A stretch of 58,121 nt of DNA, taken from contig JAGCOW010000010.1 of assembly GCA_017642535.1 (NCBI GenBank), forward strand, positions 1 to 58,121, read 5' to 3'. The translations under genes were made by a program, and so were the position numbers. The notes below the pieces were generated by a model, which was not told the origin of the DNA, ran no database searches, and worked only from the letters and a program-made list of their open reading frames with translations. Numbering within the stretch: the stretch's first letter is position 1; each line of letters starts with the position of its first letter. Origin of the DNA: Bacteroidales bacterium. GTDB taxonomy: Bacteria; Bacteroidota; Bacteroidia; Bacteroidales; UBA1715. This document shows positions 7,661-19,430 of this stretch, one piece after another.

Positions 7661-10600
7661 ATGAAGACAAAGGAAAGATATAGCTTCTCAAAAATTAAAA
7701 ACAAATTTGACTATCCTGATTTCTTAGAAATTCAGTTGAAGTCGTTTAACGAGTTCTTCAAAGTAGATTCAACACAGGAAGAACGCAAAAATGAAGGGTT
7801 AAGCGAGGTTTTTAACGAAAACTTCCCAATTGCCGATACCCGCAATAATTTCGTATTGGAATTTCTTGATTACCAATTGGATCCACCAAGATATTCAATC
7901 GAAGAGTGTCTTGACAGAGGTTTGACATTCAGCATCCCTCTTAAAGCGAAGTTAAAATTATATTGTACAGATCCTGAACATGAGGATTTTGAAACAGTTG
8001 TACAAGATGTGTATCTTGGTACAATACCGTTTATGACCCCTCGTGGTACGTTTGTCATAAATGGTGCTGAACGTGTCGTTGTATCTCAATTGCACCGTTC
8101 TCCGGGTGTTTTCTTTGGTCAGAGTATCCATACCAATGGTACGAAATTGTATTCTGCCCGTATTATTCCGTTCAAGGGTTCTTGGATTGAATTTGCAACA
8201 GATATCAATGGCGTGATGTATGCTTACATCGACCGTAAAAAGAAATTGCCTGTAACAACCTTGTTGCGTGCAATCGGTTTCGAGAGTGATAAGGACATTC
8301 TTGAAATTTTTGATTTGGCCGAAGAAGTAAAGGTTACGAAAGCCGGATTGAAAAAGGTTGAAGGTAGAAAACTTGCCGCAAGAGTATTGAAATCATGGAT
8401 CGAGGACTTCGTAGATGAAGATACCGGTGAGGTTGTGTCAATCGAAAGAAACGAAATAATTGTCGAACGTGAAGTTGTCATAGAAAAAGAACATATCGAA
8501 ATGATTCTTGAATCTGGACAAAAAACGATTCTTCTTCACAAGGAAGATCAAAATGCTTCTGATTACGACATTATATATAATACATTACAAAAAGACCCTT
8601 GTAACTCTGAAAAAGAGGCAATCTTCTATGTATATCGTCAGTTGCGTAATGCTGAAGCTCCAGATGAAACAGCTGCTCGCGATATTATAGACAAATTGTT
8701 CTTCTCCGACAAACGTTATGATTTGGGCGAAGTTGGTCGTTATAGAATCAACACCAAATTGTATAGCGATTTGCCAGCAAATGAAGAAAAAGAGACGACA
8801 AGAGTGTTGACGAAAAAAGATATTATTGAGATTATCAAATATCTTATCAAATTGATTAATTCAAAGGCCGATGTTGATGATATCGACCACTTGAGCAACC
8901 GTCGTGTAAGAACAGTAGGCGAACAGTTGCACAATCAATTTGGTGTTGGTTTGGCTCGTATGGCAAGAACAATTCGTGAAAGAATGAACGTTCGCGACAA
9001 CGAGGTATTCACTCCAATTGAGTTGATTAACTCTAAGACTTTGTCTTCGGTAATCAATTCATTCTTCGGAACGAACCAACTTTCTCAATTTATGGATCAG
9101 ACGAACCCGCTTGGTGAAATGACGCACAAACGTCGTTTGTCAGCCCTTGGTCCTGGTGGTCTTTCTCGTGAAAGAGCCGGTTTCGAGGTTCGTGACGTTC
9201 ACTATACGCACTATGGTCGTCTTTGTCCTATCGAAACTCCAGAAGGTCCGAACATCGGTTTGATTTCGTCTTTGTGTGTGTTCGCACGTGTAAATGAACT
9301 TGGTTTCATTGAAACTCCATATCGAAAGGTTAACAACGGAAAGGTTGACTTGTCGAAGGACGGCGTTGTATATTTGAGTGCCGAAGATGAAGACGGTCAA
9401 ACGATTGCTCAAGCCGATACGGAATTGAAAGCAAATGGTGAGATCGCTAATAATAGAGTGAAAGCTCGTTTGGAAGCTGATTTCCCTATCGTTTCGCCTG
9501 AAGAAATTTCGTTGATGGAGGTTGCTCCTAACCAAATCGCTTCTATTGCGGCTTCATTGATTCCGTTCTTGGAACACGACGATGCTAACCGTGCTTTGAT
9601 GGGGTCTAACATGATGCGCCAGTCAGTTCCTCTATTGAGAGCAGAAGCTCCAATCGTTGGTACGGGTATTGAAAGACAAGTTTGTCAAGATTCTCGTATC
9701 CAAGTTATGGCAGAAGGCGACGGTGTTGTAGAATATGTTGATGCTCGCGAAATCCGTGTTCGTTACGATAGAACAGCTGATGAAGATTTCGTAAGTTTCG
9801 ACAGCAACTTGACCGTATATCCTATTATCAAGTTTAGAAAAACAAACCAGAATACGTGTGTGAACCTTCGTCCAATCGTGGTGAAAGGAGAACGCGTGGT
9901 AAAAGGTCAATGTTTGACGGAAGGTTATTCTACTCAAAACGGCGAATTGGCTATAGGACGTAACTTGAAGGTCGCATTCATGCCTTGGAAAGGTTACAAC
10001 TTTGAGGATGCTATCGTGATTTCAGAAAGAGTCGTTCGTGAAGATATTATGACATCAATTCACATTGATGAGCATATTCTTGAAGTTCGCGACACAAAAC
10101 GTGGTATTGAGGAATTTACATCCGATATTCCTAACGTAAGCGAAGATGCTATCAAGAATCTTGACGAAAACGGTTTGATTCGCATTGGTGCTACGGTAAA
10201 ACCTGGCGATATATTGATTGGTAAGATTACTCCAAAAGGTGAATCTGACCCAACTCCGGAAGAAAAATTGTTGCGTGCCATCTTCGGTGAAAAAGCTGGT
10301 GATGTGAAAGATGCTTCGTTGAAAGCTCGTCCATCATTGTATGGTACGGTAATCGACAAGAAATTATTCATCCGTAGCGTAAAAGACAGAAAAGCGAAAG
10401 CAAACGACAAACCAATTTTGGAAGGTTACAAGAAAGAATATGACGAACAAAGCAAGAAATTGAAAGAAGATCTTGTACAACGTTTGTTCAAGTTAGTCGA
10501 AGGCAAAACATCACAAGGTGTGAAAGATTATGCTGGTAACATATTGATACCAAAAGGCAAGAAGTTCACACAACGTGAATTGAGCGACATTGAAGATTAC

Positions 10601-11512
10601 ACTGCAGTTGTAACCGAAAAATGGACTACCGATAATGCTAAGAATGACTTGGTTTCTATCTTGCTTCATAATTACTGCAAGAAGCAGAAAGAGTATGAAG
10701 GCGAATATAAACGTAAGGAATATGCAATTTCTGTAGGTGATGAATTGCCATCAGGAATCATGCAGTTGGCTAAGGTTTACATCGCTCAAAAACGTAAGTT
10801 GAAAGTTGGTGATAAGATGGCTGGTCGTCACGGTAACAAAGGTATTGTTTCACGTATCGTACGCGACGAAGATATGCCGTTCTTGGCTGACGGTAGCATT
10901 GTGGATATCGTTTTGAACCCTCTTGGTGTGCCATCTCGTATGAACATCGGGCAGATTTATGAAACTGTTCTTGGTTGGGCTGGTAAGGAATTGGGTAAGA
11001 ACTATGCAACGCCAATCTTCGATGGTGCTTCTCTTGATGACATCACGAAAGAAACTCGTGAAGCTGATAAAGTTGCTCGCGAAGCTGGTCGTGCAGGTGT
11101 TCCTGATTTTGGTAAGACATATCTTTACGATGGTGGTACGGGTGAACGTTTCGACCAACCAGCAACTGTCGGTGTGATTTATATGTTGAAGTTGGGTCAC
11201 TTGATCGATGACAAGATGCACGCTCGTTCTATCGGTCCATACTCATTGATTACGCAACAACCTCTTGGAGGTAAGGCACAATTTGGTGGTCAGCGTTTTG
11301 GTGAAATGGAGGTTTGGGCAATTGAAGCATTCGGTGCGTCAAATGTATTGCAAGAAATTCTTACAATTAAGTCTGATGACGTTATCGGTCGTGCAAAAGC
11401 ATACGAAGCAATTGTCAAGGGTGAACCATTACCAACTCCTGGATTACCAGAATCATTCAACGTATTGTTGCATGAGTTGAGAGGTTTGAGTCTTAACATC
11501 AATTTTGAATAA
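7661..11512 (+). CDS. rpoB: DNA-directed RNA polymerase subunit beta
   Basis: A 1283-residue beta subunit. Landmarks include the rifampicin-pocket region (about 460-510, '[10 protein letters not shown]' and '[11 protein letters not shown]'), '[17 protein letters not shown]' (about 504-520) and the C-terminal '[13 protein letters not shown]' (about 1175). Unmodified rifampicin-pocket residues D, H, R and S are visible, so no resistance change is seen. It lies 95 nt after rplL behind an attenuator, and 35 nt before rpoC. Confidence 0.98.
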   Translation: MKTKERYSFSKIKNKFDYPDFLEIQLKSFNEFFKVDSTQEERKNEGLSEVFNENFPIADTRNNFVLEFLDYQLDPPRYSIEECLDRGLTFSIPLKAKLKLYCTDPEHEDFETVVQDVYLGTIPFMTPRGTFVINGAERVVVSQLHRSPGVFFGQSIHTNGTKLYSARIIPFKGSWIEFATDINGVMYAYIDRKKKLPVTTLLRAIGFESDKDILEIFDLAEEVKVTKAGLKKVEGRKLAARVLKSWIEDFVDEDTGEVVSIERNEIIVEREVVIEKEHIEMILESGQKTILLHKEDQNASDYDIIYNTLQKDPCNSEKEAIFYVYRQLRNAEAPDETAARDIIDKLFFSDKRYDLGEVGRYRINTKLYSDLPANEEKETTRVLTKKDIIEIIKYLIKLINSKADVDDIDHLSNRRVRTVGEQLHNQFGVGLARMARTIRERMNVRDNEVFTPIELINSKTLSSVINSFFGTNQLSQFMDQTNPLGEMTHKRRLSALGPGGLSRERAGFEVRDVHYTHYGRLCPIETPEGPNIGLISSLCVFARVNELGFIETPYRKVNNGKVDLSKDGVVYLSAEDEDGQTIAQADTELKANGEIANNRVKARLEADFPIVSPEEISLMEVAPNQIASIAASLIPFLEHDDANRALMGSNMMRQSVPLLRAEAPIVGTGIERQVCQDSRIQVMAEGDGVVEYVDAREIRVRYDRTADEDFVSFDSNLTVYPIIKFRKTNQNTCVNLRPIVVKGERVVKGQCLTEGYSTQNGELAIGRNLKVAFMPWKGYNFEDAIVISERVVREDIMTSIHIDEHILEVRDTKRGIEEFTSDIPNVSEDAIKNLDENGLIRIGATVKPGDILIGKITPKGESDPTPEEKLLRAIFGEKAGDVKDASLKARPSLYGTVIDKKLFIRSVKDRKAKANDKPILEGYKKEYDEQSKKLKEDLVQRLFKLVEGKTSQGVKDYAGNILIPKGKKFTQRELSDIEDYTAVVTEKWTTDNAKNDLVSILLHNYCKKQKEYEGEYKRKEYAISVGDELPSGIMQLAKVYIAQKRKLKVGDKMAGRHGNKGIVSRIVRDEDMPFLADGSIVDIVLNPLGVPSRMNIGQIYETVLGWAGKELGKNYATPIFDGASLDDITKETREADKVAREAGRAGVPDFGKTYLYDGGTGERFDQPATVGVIYMLKLGHLIDDKMHARSIGPYSLITQQPLGGKAQFGGQRFGEMEVWAIEAFGASNVLQEILTIKSDDVIGRAKAYEAIVKGEPLPTPGLPESFNVLLHELRGLSLNINFE

Positions 11513-11547
11513 GCAATAGCAGTATTAAACTTTAAAGTTCATAGAAA

Positions 11548-14500
11548 ATGGCTTTTAGAGAGACAAAAGTAAAAAATAACTTTTCAAAGATAAGTATAAG
11601 TCTTGCATCACCTGACGACATTCAATCTCGTTCGAGTGGTGAAGTCTTAAAACCAGAAACTATCAATTACAGAACATACAAGCCAGAAAGAGACGGTTTG
11701 TTCTGCGAGAGAATTTTTGGTCCTGTAAAAGACTATGAATGTCACTGCGGTAAATACAAACGTATCCGTTACAAAGGAATCATTTGCGACCGTTGTGGTG
11801 TTGAAGTTACAGAAAAGAAAGTACGTCGTGAAAGAAGTGGACATATTAGTTTAATTGTTCCTGTTGCTCACATTTGGTATTTCCGTTCGTTGCCTAACAA
11901 AATTGGCTACTTGTTGGGATTACCGACAAAAAAATTGGATCAAGTAATCTATTACGAACGTTACATCGTAGTTCAAGCTGGTGTGTTGGCATCAGAAGGT
12001 TTGAACGACTTGGACTTGTTGTCGGAAGAAGAATATCTTGACTGGACAGAAAAATTGCCAAAAGACAACGATGCCAAAGAAAATACCGATCCTACGAAAT
12101 TCATCGCTATGATGGGTGCCGAGGCATTGGAAGAATTGTTGAAGAGACTTAATCTTGATAAAATCTCTGGCGAACTGAGAGATAAGGCAAGCAAGGAATC
12201 TTCTCAACAACGCAAGAACGAAGAATTGAAACGTCTTCAAGTAATTGAGGCATTCCGTGAATCAAGCGGCAAGAATAAACCTGAATGGATGATCTTGAAA
12301 TGTATTCCTGTGATTCCACCAGAATTGCGTCCTCTTGTTCCTCTTGATGGTGGTCGTTTTGCTACGTCGGATTTGAATGACTTGTATCGTCGTGTCATTA
12401 TCCGTAACAACCGTTTGAAACGATTGATTGAAATCAAAGCTCCTGAAGTAATCTTACGTAACGAAAAACGTATGTTGCAAGAAGCTGTTGATTCCCTTTT
12501 GGATAACTCAAGAAAGACTAACGCTGCAAAAACCGATGCAAACCGCTCATTGAAGTCGTTGAGCGACAGTTTGAAAGGTAAACAAGGTCGTTTCCGTCAA
12601 AACTTGCTTGGTAAACGTGTTGACTATTCAGCTCGTTCGGTAATCGTTGTTGGTCCTACATTGAAACTTCACGAATGTGGTATTCCTAAAGGTATGGCTA
12701 CTGAACTTTACAAACCTTTCATCATCAGAAAATTGATTGAAAGAGGTATCGTAAAGACAGTTAAGTCTGCAAAGAAGATTGTTGATAGAAAAGATGCAGT
12801 TATCTGGGATATATTGGAAAATGTAATGAAAGGTCACCCAGTTCTATTGAACCGTGCCCCGACATTGCACCGTCTTGGTATTCAGGCATTCCAACCTAAG
12901 ATGATTGAAGGAAAGGCAATCCAACTTCACCCACTTGCTTGTACGGCATTCAACGCCGACTTCGATGGTGACCAAATGGCAGTTCACTTGCCTCTTGGTA
13001 ATGCTGCAGTGCTTGAAGCTCAGATTTTGATGCTTTCTTCTCACAACATCTTGAACCCTGCCAATGGTGCTCCTATCAAGGTGCCTTCACAAGATATGGT
13101 CCTTGGTTTGTATTACATCACCAAAGGTATGAAGGGTGCAAAAGGCGAGGGATTGTATTTCTATTCTCCTGAAGAGGCAATTATTGCTTACAACGAAAAG
13201 AAAGCCGATCTTCACGCTTTTGTAAGAGTTCCAAGAAGTCTTTGGAGATCTGTTGATGAGGAAAAAGATATAGTAAAACAATACAAAGACGAGAACGACA
13301 AACAAAAATGGATTCTTACTACTATTGGTAGAATTATCTTCAATGAAATTGTACCGGAAGAAAGTGGATTCATCAATAAATTGTTGACTAAGAAGTCTTT
13401 GCGTGATATCATCACCGACGTATTGAAAGTTGCGGGAACTCCTAAGACTGCCGACTTCCTTGATGATGTAAAGAATATGGGATACCGTATGGCATTCGAA
13501 GGATGCTTGTCATTCAAGTTGGATGACGTTGTTATCCCTGATGAAAAATCTACACTTGTTCAAAAAGGTTACGAAGATGTTGAGGAAGTAATGAACAACT
13601 ATAATATGGGTTTCATTACCAACAACGAACGTTACAACCAAATCATCGATATTTGGACACATACCAATGCCGATTTGACTAACCGAGTGATGGATCGTTT
13701 GAAAAACGACCAGGATGGTTTCAACTCTGTATATATGATGTTGGATTCTGGAGCTCGTGGTTCTAAGGAACAGATTCGTCAGTTGTGTGGTATGCGTGGT
13801 TTGATGGCAAAACCTCAAAAATCAGGTGCTACGGGAAATGAAATTATTGAAAACCCAATCTTGTCGAACTTCAAGGAAGGTTTGTCAGTGTTGGAATACT
13901 TCATCTCTACCCACGGTGCTCGTAAAGGTTTGGCCGATACCGCTTTGAAAACAGCCGATGCTGGTTATTTGACAAGACGTTTGGTTGACGTTTCTCACGA
14001 TGTGATTATTACAGAAGAAGATTGTGGTACGTTACGTGGTTTGATGGCAACGGCTGTGAAGAACAACGACGAAGTCGTTGAATCATTGTACGACAGAATT
14101 CTTGGTAGAACAAGTGTTCACGATATTTATCATCCACAAACAGGTGAATTGATTGTAAAAGCTGGTGAAGAAATTACCGAAGCCATTGCTCAGAAAATCG
14201 AGGATTCACCAATAGAACAAATTGAAATCCGTTCGGTATTGACGTGTGAATCACGTAAGGGTGTTTGTGCTAAATGTTACGGACGTAACTTGGCAACAGC
14301 AAGAATGGTTCAAAAAGGTGAGGTTGTGGGCGTTATCGCTGCTCAATCAATCGGTGAGCCAGGTACGCAGTTGACTCTTCGTACATTCCACGTGGGTGGT
14401 ACCGCTTCGAATATCGCAGCCGACTCTTCTTTGGTTTCTAAATACGATGGTATTGTTGAAATTGAAGAATTGAGAACAATCGAAGGCGAGGACGAAAACG

Positions 14501-15834
14501 GACAAAAAGTTGACATCGTTATCGGTAGTCTTGCTGAATTGAAGATTGTTGACAAAAACACAGGTAGTGTATTGACAACGCAAAACATTCAATACGGTTC
14601 TAAATTGATGGTTAAGAATCATACGGAAATCACCAAGGGTACGTTGATTTGTACTTGGGACCCGTACAATGCTTCCATTATTTCGGAATTCTCTGGTAAG
14701 ATTGCTTTCGAAAACGTTCAAAAAGACGTTACTTACAAGGCAGAGGCCGACGAACAAACTGGTTTCAAGGAAATGGTTATCATAGAATCTAAGGATAGAA
14801 CTAAGAATCCTATGATTAAGATTCTTGACAAATCGGGTGAAGTTCTTCGTAACTACAACTTGCCAGTAGGTGCTCATATTATTGTAAACGAAGGCGATAA
14901 GATTAAATCGGGTCAAATCCTTGTTAAGATTCCACGTGCCGTAGGTAAGTCGGGTGATATCACCGGTGGTCTTCCACGTGTTACTGAATTGTTCGAGGCA
15001 CGTAACCCGTCAAATCCTGCTATCGTTTCTGAAATTGATGGTAACGTTTCATTCGGTAAAGTCAAGAGAGGTAACCGTGAAGTTATCGTTACTTCAAAAA
15101 CAGGCGAGGAGAAGAAATATCTTATTCCATTGTCAAAACAAATCCTTGTACAAGAAAACGATTATGTGAAAGCTGGTACAAGTTTGTCTGACGGTTCTAT
15201 CACCCCATCCGACATCTTGGCTATCTTAGGTCCTACCAAAGTGCAAGAATACATTGTTAACGAGGTACAAGCCGTATATCGTCTGCAAGGTGTGAAAATC
15301 AATGATAAGCACTTCGAGGTAATAGTTCGTCAGATGATGAGAAAGGTTGAAATCGAAGACCAAGGCGATAGTAAGTTCCTTGAAGGTGAAATCGTTGACA
15401 AATGGGATTTCATGGACGAAAACGACAGAATCTACGACAAGAAAGTTGTTACCGATGCTGGCGACGCTGAAGATTTGTACGTTGGTTCAATGATTACTGT
15501 TCGTCAGTTGCGTGACATCAACTCACAATTGAAACGTAAGGATATGAAGACGGTGGAAGTACGTGACGCACGTCCTGCTACTGCAAGCCAGATATTGCAA
15601 GGTATTACGAGAGCTTCATTGCAGACTCGTAGTTGGATTTCGGCTTCTTCATTCCAGGAAACGACAAAAGTTCTTAACGAAGCAGCTATCAACGCTAAGG
15701 TTGATTACCTTGAAGGTTTGAAGGAAAATGTGATTATTGGTCACAAGATTCCTGCCGGTACAGGTTTGCAAGACTACGATAACTTAATCGTTGGTTCTGA
15801 AGAAGAATATGCTTCAATGAAACGAGTTGATTAA
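11548..15834 (+). CDS. rpoC: DNA-directed RNA polymerase subunit beta'
   Basis: A 1428-residue beta' subunit. The first zinc site is 'C-H-C-G-K' ... 'C-D-R-C-G' (about 66-85); the active-site triad is 'N-A-D-F-D-G-D-Q' (about 468-475), which binds catalytic Mg2+; the second zinc site is '[11 protein letters not shown]' (about 901-911); the trigger-loop region '[18 protein letters not shown]' lies near 931-948. The gene is intact and is followed at once by a strong terminator. Confidence 0.98.
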   Translation: MAFRETKVKNNFSKISISLASPDDIQSRSSGEVLKPETINYRTYKPERDGLFCERIFGPVKDYECHCGKYKRIRYKGIICDRCGVEVTEKKVRRERSGHISLIVPVAHIWYFRSLPNKIGYLLGLPTKKLDQVIYYERYIVVQAGVLASEGLNDLDLLSEEEYLDWTEKLPKDNDAKENTDPTKFIAMMGAEALEELLKRLNLDKISGELRDKASKESSQQRKNEELKRLQVIEAFRESSGKNKPEWMILKCIPVIPPELRPLVPLDGGRFATSDLNDLYRRVIIRNNRLKRLIEIKAPEVILRNEKRMLQEAVDSLLDNSRKTNAAKTDANRSLKSLSDSLKGKQGRFRQNLLGKRVDYSARSVIVVGPTLKLHECGIPKGMATELYKPFIIRKLIERGIVKTVKSAKKIVDRKDAVIWDILENVMKGHPVLLNRAPTLHRLGIQAFQPKMIEGKAIQLHPLACTAFNADFDGDQMAVHLPLGNAAVLEAQILMLSSHNILNPANGAPIKVPSQDMVLGLYYITKGMKGAKGEGLYFYSPEEAIIAYNEKKADLHAFVRVPRSLWRSVDEEKDIVKQYKDENDKQKWILTTIGRIIFNEIVPEESGFINKLLTKKSLRDIITDVLKVAGTPKTADFLDDVKNMGYRMAFEGCLSFKLDDVVIPDEKSTLVQKGYEDVEEVMNNYNMGFITNNERYNQIIDIWTHTNADLTNRVMDRLKNDQDGFNSVYMMLDSGARGSKEQIRQLCGMRGLMAKPQKSGATGNEIIENPILSNFKEGLSVLEYFISTHGARKGLADTALKTADAGYLTRRLVDVSHDVIITEEDCGTLRGLMATAVKNNDEVVESLYDRILGRTSVHDIYHPQTGELIVKAGEEITEAIAQKIEDSPIEQIEIRSVLTCESRKGVCAKCYGRNLATARMVQKGEVVGVIAAQSIGEPGTQLTLRTFHVGGTASNIAADSSLVSKYDGIVEIEELRTIEGEDENGQKVDIVIGSLAELKIVDKNTGSVLTTQNIQYGSKLMVKNHTEITKGTLICTWDPYNASIISEFSGKIAFENVQKDVTYKAEADEQTGFKEMVIIESKDRTKNPMIKILDKSGEVLRNYNLPVGAHIIVNEGDKIKSGQILVKIPRAVGKSGDITGGLPRVTELFEARNPSNPAIVSEIDGNVSFGKVKRGNREVIVTSKTGEEKKYLIPLSKQILVQENDYVKAGTSLSDGSITPSDILAILGPTKVQEYIVNEVQAVYRLQGVKINDKHFEVIVRQMMRKVEIEDQGDSKFLEGEIVDKWDFMDENDRIYDKKVVTDAGDAEDLYVGSMITVRQLRDINSQLKRKDMKTVEVRDARPATASQILQGITRASLQTRSWISASSFQETTKVLNEAAINAKVDYLEGLKENVIIGHKIPAGTGLQDYDNLIVGSEEEYASMKRVD

Positions 15835-15857
15835 TATCAACAAGTATAAACAAAAAA

Positions 15858-15884
15858 GGCAATCCAAACGGATTGCCTTTTTTT
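15858..15884 (+). terminator. Intrinsic terminator of the rpoBC operon
   Basis: GGCAATCC/GGATTGCC with an AAAC loop, flanked by A6 and T7, gives an extended stem and a perfect U tract 24 nt after the rpoC stop. The symmetry would also allow termination from the other strand. Confidence 0.93.
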
Positions 15885-15961
15885 ATGCATTGAATCTTCA
15901 TTCTTAATCGAAATTATGCACTTTCGTCGTGTAAATTGCGATATTAGATATTGTATTCTCT

Positions 15962-16419
15962 TTACTTTTTTTCTACAGCGAAAAAAAGTAACAAAAAACG
16001 CCGTCGCCGCCGCATCTTCGCTAAAAATCTTCTCACTCCGCTAAACTCTCGAGAATGGCTCCTACACACAAACCCACGCCGCCAAGCCGAGAGTTTTTAA
16101 CGTTGCGTTCAAAGATTTTCTAAACGCTCATCTGCGGAGGCGAACCATCGTCGTTTTGTGAAGAATCTTTCTTCTTTGTTTTACTACGATAATCTTTGTT
16201 AGCACGACACTCCGACTGAGCCGAGAGGCGTTTAGAAAATCAACGGAGTGAAACGTGAAAGGCGTTGGTGCCTTATGTCGATAATCTATACCATACGATA
16301 GTGTGGCACTTCAACGCCTTTAGAGGAACGCAGTTGATTTTTAGCCGAGCGGGTCCGTCGGTGGCTTTTCTTTGGGTTCCGTTTCCATTTGGCATTTTGC
16401 TCACGTTCGGCAAAGAAAA
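15962..16419. other. Hairpin-rich non-coding block after rpoC
   Basis: No convincing gene lies between 15885 and 16517. The stretch instead contains at least five inverted repeats in a row: TTACTTTTTTTC/GAAAAAAAGTAA (15962-15973 with 15980-15991), AAACTCTCG/CGAGAGTTT (16043-16051 with 16088-16096), GATTTTCTAAACGC/GCGTTTAGAAAATC (16114-16127 with 16228-16241), a 15-bp arm pair 16258-16272 with 16305-16321 containing a TT bulge, and TTTTCTTTG/CAAAGAAAA (16366-16374 with 16411-16419). Base composition differs from the flanks, with GC-rich runs near 16000 and 16070. It could be a structured RNA, a decayed mobile element, or a repeat common in Bacteroidota intergenic DNA. Confidence 0.55.
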
Positions 16420-16517
16420 TAAATTTCCTTTGCTCTCACTTAATCGCAAAATTCTTTTTCCACAAAAAGAAATGGAACAAATATCTGCAAGACGAAAGTG
16501 GATAATTCCGTTTTTAT

Positions 16518-16710
16518 CTATTCTTTCACAAACTTATACGATTCTTCATTAACCACCAACACATACATCCCTGCTGGCAGCATAGAGACATTTATCTCTG
16601 CCGAATATCCTACGCTTTGTTGCAACCAAAGTTTGCCTTGTAGGTCGAAGATTTTTATTTCGTTATTGTCGGTGGGCAAGGTTAGGGTTAGTTTGTCTTT
16701 TACTGGGTTG
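16518..16710 (-). repeat. T9SS sorting-domain DNA repeat, copy 1
   Basis: About 190 bp encoding the C-terminal sorting domain, closely similar in DNA to 19233-19430 and 20310-20510. The similarity starts essentially at the stop codon, so unlike copies 2 and 3 it does not include a long 3' flank. Confidence 0.8.
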
Positions 16711-17369
16711 GGGGAAATGCATAATGCTTGATTCGAATTTTCTCTTATAGAATACGAGGGCATAGCATCTATTATCATCGAAGAGAGAGTAAATAAATCA
16801 GGCTCTGTATATTCAAAAACTCCAGTTTCGTAAAGGTAATTAGCAACATCAACAGCACTACCTTCGCTTATGTCAGTACATAGCAATATATACAAATCAT
16901 TCATACTGTCATCTTTCCCAACAATTGTTGTTTTATGAACAGCAGCATATTGTTCCAACAATGTGTAGTCCGCTTCGTGTTTTAGCTTTACGTAAAGCAG
17001 ATTAGAAACTTTTATAGTAACATTACCTCCTTCAGCCTCATAGTCAGGTGTTATATATGGTATTTCAAATAAATTTAGAATATCTTTTTGTAATTCTTTT
17101 GTCACAACAGCCCAATGTATTGGCGTAAGAGGTTTATTAATATAATTGATACCCAACAATTGTAAAACTCCATTACCTACAACTTTGTCTTTATTGTTTT
17201 CCGAAAACAAGAAATTGTCAATTTCCGTGTTTTCCTCATAGCTTATGTAATACGTTTCTCCGATTACTCTCAATGGTATTTTTGTGCCCTCATACCAATA
17301 ATATGTTTCTTGAGCTGACAATAAAGAAATCAAAAACAAGAACAAGAACGATAAGAATAATTTTTTCAT
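16518..17369 (-). CDS. Secreted subtilisin-propeptide-like protein with T9SS sorting domain, no protease domain
   Basis: A 283-residue secreted protein: signal peptide 1-19 (ending 'L-L-S-A-Q'), a region about 20-195 homologous to the N-terminal pro-region of the subtilase encoded just upstream (both begin mature with 'E-T-Y-Y-W-Y-E-G-T-K', and share 'L-Y-V-K-L-K', 'V-A-N-Y-L-Y-E-T' and 'F-E-Y-T-E-P-D-L'), and a C-terminal T9SS type A sorting domain (about 212-283; 'I-S-P-N-P-V-K-D-K-L-T-L' to 'Y-K-F-V-K-E'). No Asp/His/Ser catalytic module is present. It follows the protease gene by 53 nt on the same strand. Subtilisin propeptides act as chaperones and tight inhibitors, so a free inhibitor or accessory role is possible; a decayed protease copy is the alternative. 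Confidence 0.75.
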   Translation of the reverse strand: MKKLFLSFLFLFLISLLSAQETYYWYEGTKIPLRVIGETYYISYEENTEIDNFLFSENNKDKVVGNGVLQLLGINYINKPLTPIHWAVVTKELQKDILNLFEIPYITPDYEAEGGNVTIKVSNLLYVKLKHEADYTLLEQYAAVHKTTIVGKDDSMNDLYILLCTDISEGSAVDVANYLYETGVFEYTEPDLFTLSSMIIDAMPSYSIRENSNQALCISPNPVKDKLTLTLPTDNNEIKIFDLQGKLWLQQSVGYSAEINVSMLPAGMYVLVVNEESYKFVKE

Positions 17370-17422
17370 AGTTTAAATTTTAGTTAAAAACACATAAATT
17401 TTTGATTATACAAGCAGTATTA

Positions 17423-19168
17423 TTAATAATCTGTTTTTGCTTCAAGTTCTGAGCCTAACTCAACCGTAAACGGACCAGAAATGGTTATAGTTTGGTTTGC
17501 TTTTAAAGATAGTTTTGCATTGTTGGAAACATCGACATTGCTTACCATTATTTTACAAGCAGATATAGTTGTATCTGCTTGTATAGAATGGTATTGATAA
17601 ACCAATTCCCCCGTACATGCCTGTTGTACTGCCGAATAAGCATCCACCAAGCCATAACCAACTTCATTATTCCACAAACCATTATTTCGCCCAACCACAT
17701 TAGAATAATTATAAATATCTGTTCTAATATGACGAGCCGTACTCTCTATTATATCACAAACGTCTTTTTGAGTTAGAAGTGGATTTTTCGACAACATCAA
17801 AGCGGCTATTCCAGCAACGTGTGGGCATGCTGAAGATGTTCCATTAAAATTGTTTACGTAGCCCCCTTGCCAATTCGTAGTACTAATTCCTACTCCTGGA
17901 GCAACGACATCTAATTCTGTTCCGTAATTACTTCCCCATCCTGTTTCTCCATCACAAGAATTGGGATTTTTTCGCTCCCCACAAGGTGACATCGCTCCAA
18001 CTACGAGAATAGAGTCGTTTAAATTCGCCGGATATGAAACGGTATCATTGTTATTTGCTGCCGCAAATACCACCACGCAACCTAATCCATTTCTGCCATT
18101 TCTTATTGCATTCATTATGGATGTATTTAATGCGGTGTTTTTTATCTTTGATTCCCATGAATTACTGATAACACTTGCTCCGTTATTCACTGCGAAATCA
18201 AATCCATGAGCCAATCCTCTCATCCCATCGACACTTGATAGTAAGAAACTGCTGATTGCCATTAGTTGACAGTTAGGAGCAATACCCGCAACGCCAATAT
18301 TATTGTTTGTCGCAGCACCTATGACACCAGCACACTTGGTTCCATGATTTCCCACCAAGCCACTTGGAGATGCATTTGCATCACAGTGAAAACTCAAAGG
18401 ATGTATATTGGGCAAATCGGGATGTGTTTTGTCTATCCCTTCGTCTATTACGGCAACAATTATAGAGGTATCTCCTGTTATTCTATCATTTGCCAGACAA
18501 AAATTTATGTCATAACCTGATATACCTCCTGACTGTCCAATGTTTTTTAAGTTCCATTGTGTTGAAAATAAGCTGTCGTTAGGGCAACTTAATTTGATAT
18601 CTGACATTAAATCTGGTTCTGCATATTCAAATAAATTTGTTTCATAGAAATAATTTGCAGCCTCCAATGCGTTAAATCTATTTGACTTTGAGCAATCCAA
18701 TATATACAATAAAGGAGTATATTGATCATTTCCAAGAACTGTGGCATTTGTTTCTTTTGCTATTTTCGTTAAAATCTGATAATCTTCACTTTTCTTTAAC
18801 TTTACATAAAACAAATTCGAAAGACCAATGCAATCACATGTAGTTGATTTATAATTTCGTGTGGAATATACAATATTATAATTTTTATTTATTTCTGGGA
18901 ACAAAGATGAATCTACTATAGCCCAGCGTGCATTGGAAGGCATACTCTTTTTTATATCTTGAGATAAGTATTCTCCCTGCCTTACTACGTGTGTATTAGA
19001 CTTATCATTTAAGAAACCATATAACATATTATCCTCATAATATATAAAATACTGTGTTCCATTGGGACTTAGAATTTCCTTTGTCCCTTCGTACCAATAA
19101 TAGGTCTCTTGAGCAGACAATAGCGAATATGAAGCAACAAACAATATTAATAAATAGATCTTTTTCAT
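17423..19168 (-). CDS. Secreted S8 (subtilisin-like) serine protease
   Basis: A 581-residue protease: signal peptide 1-19, pro-region about 20-190, peptidase S8 domain about 205-515. The catalytic triad is visible: Asp242 in 'A-V-I-D-E-G-I-D', His275 in 'G-N-H-G-T-K-C-A-G' and Ser445 in 'N-G-T-S-S-A-C-P-H-V-A-G', with the oxyanion Asn in 'F-A-A-A-N-N-N' (about 372-374). The C-terminus (about 525-581) ends 'I-T-I-S-G-P-F-T-V-E-L-G-S-E-L-E-A', resembling the coat-hanger-type stack seen at the end of other Bacteroidota surface proteins. Unlike its three neighbours it has no T9SS type A domain. It probably heads a two-gene unit with the propeptide-like gene downstream. Confidence 0.92.
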   Translation of the reverse strand: MKKIYLLILFVASYSLLSAQETYYWYEGTKEILSPNGTQYFIYYEDNMLYGFLNDKSNTHVVRQGEYLSQDIKKSMPSNARWAIVDSSLFPEINKNYNIVYSTRNYKSTTCDCIGLSNLFYVKLKKSEDYQILTKIAKETNATVLGNDQYTPLLYILDCSKSNRFNALEAANYFYETNLFEYAEPDLMSDIKLSCPNDSLFSTQWNLKNIGQSGGISGYDINFCLANDRITGDTSIIVAVIDEGIDKTHPDLPNIHPLSFHCDANASPSGLVGNHGTKCAGVIGAATNNNIGVAGIAPNCQLMAISSFLLSSVDGMRGLAHGFDFAVNNGASVISNSWESKIKNTALNTSIMNAIRNGRNGLGCVVVFAAANNNDTVSYPANLNDSILVVGAMSPCGERKNPNSCDGETGWGSNYGTELDVVAPGVGISTTNWQGGYVNNFNGTSSACPHVAGIAALMLSKNPLLTQKDVCDIIESTARHIRTDIYNYSNVVGRNNGLWNNEVGYGLVDAYSAVQQACTGELVYQYHSIQADTTISACKIMVSNVDVSNNAKLSLKANQTITISGPFTVELGSELEAKTDY

Positions 19169-19198
19169 AAATGTAAGATTTTTATTCCGTCAACACCA

Positions 19199-19430
19199 TT
19201 TGTTTGCTTCCAACCAACTTACCATCGTCAATTTATTCTTTCACAAATTTATACGACTCTCCATTTACCACCAGCACATACGTACCCGCTTGTAACATAG
19301 AAACGTTTATCTCTGCCGAAAACCCTACATTTTGTTGCAACAAAAGTTTGCCTTGTAGGTCGAAGATTTTGATTTCGTTTTCGGCATTTGGCAAGGTTAG
19401 GGTTAGTTTGTCTTTTACGGGGTTTGGGGA
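19199..19430 (-). repeat. T9SS sorting-domain DNA repeat, copy 2
   Basis: About 230 bp near-identical to 20276-20510. The identity includes about 34 bp beyond the stop codon; I count only three differences in the first 90 bp of the pair. This points to recent duplication or gene conversion of a CTD plus 3' flank. Confidence 0.85.

Noticed and set aside
9140..9535. Long minus-strand open frames within rpoB and rpoC (for example 9140-9535 and 14347-14916)
   Set aside because: They are antisense shadows caused by strong codon bias in highly expressed genes; no recognisable protein features.
16265..16552. Plus-strand open frame of 95 codons after rpoC
   Set aside because: It starts inside a hairpin arm, overlaps the end of the gene at 16518 and has no protein-like pattern; it is better read as part of the non-coding block.
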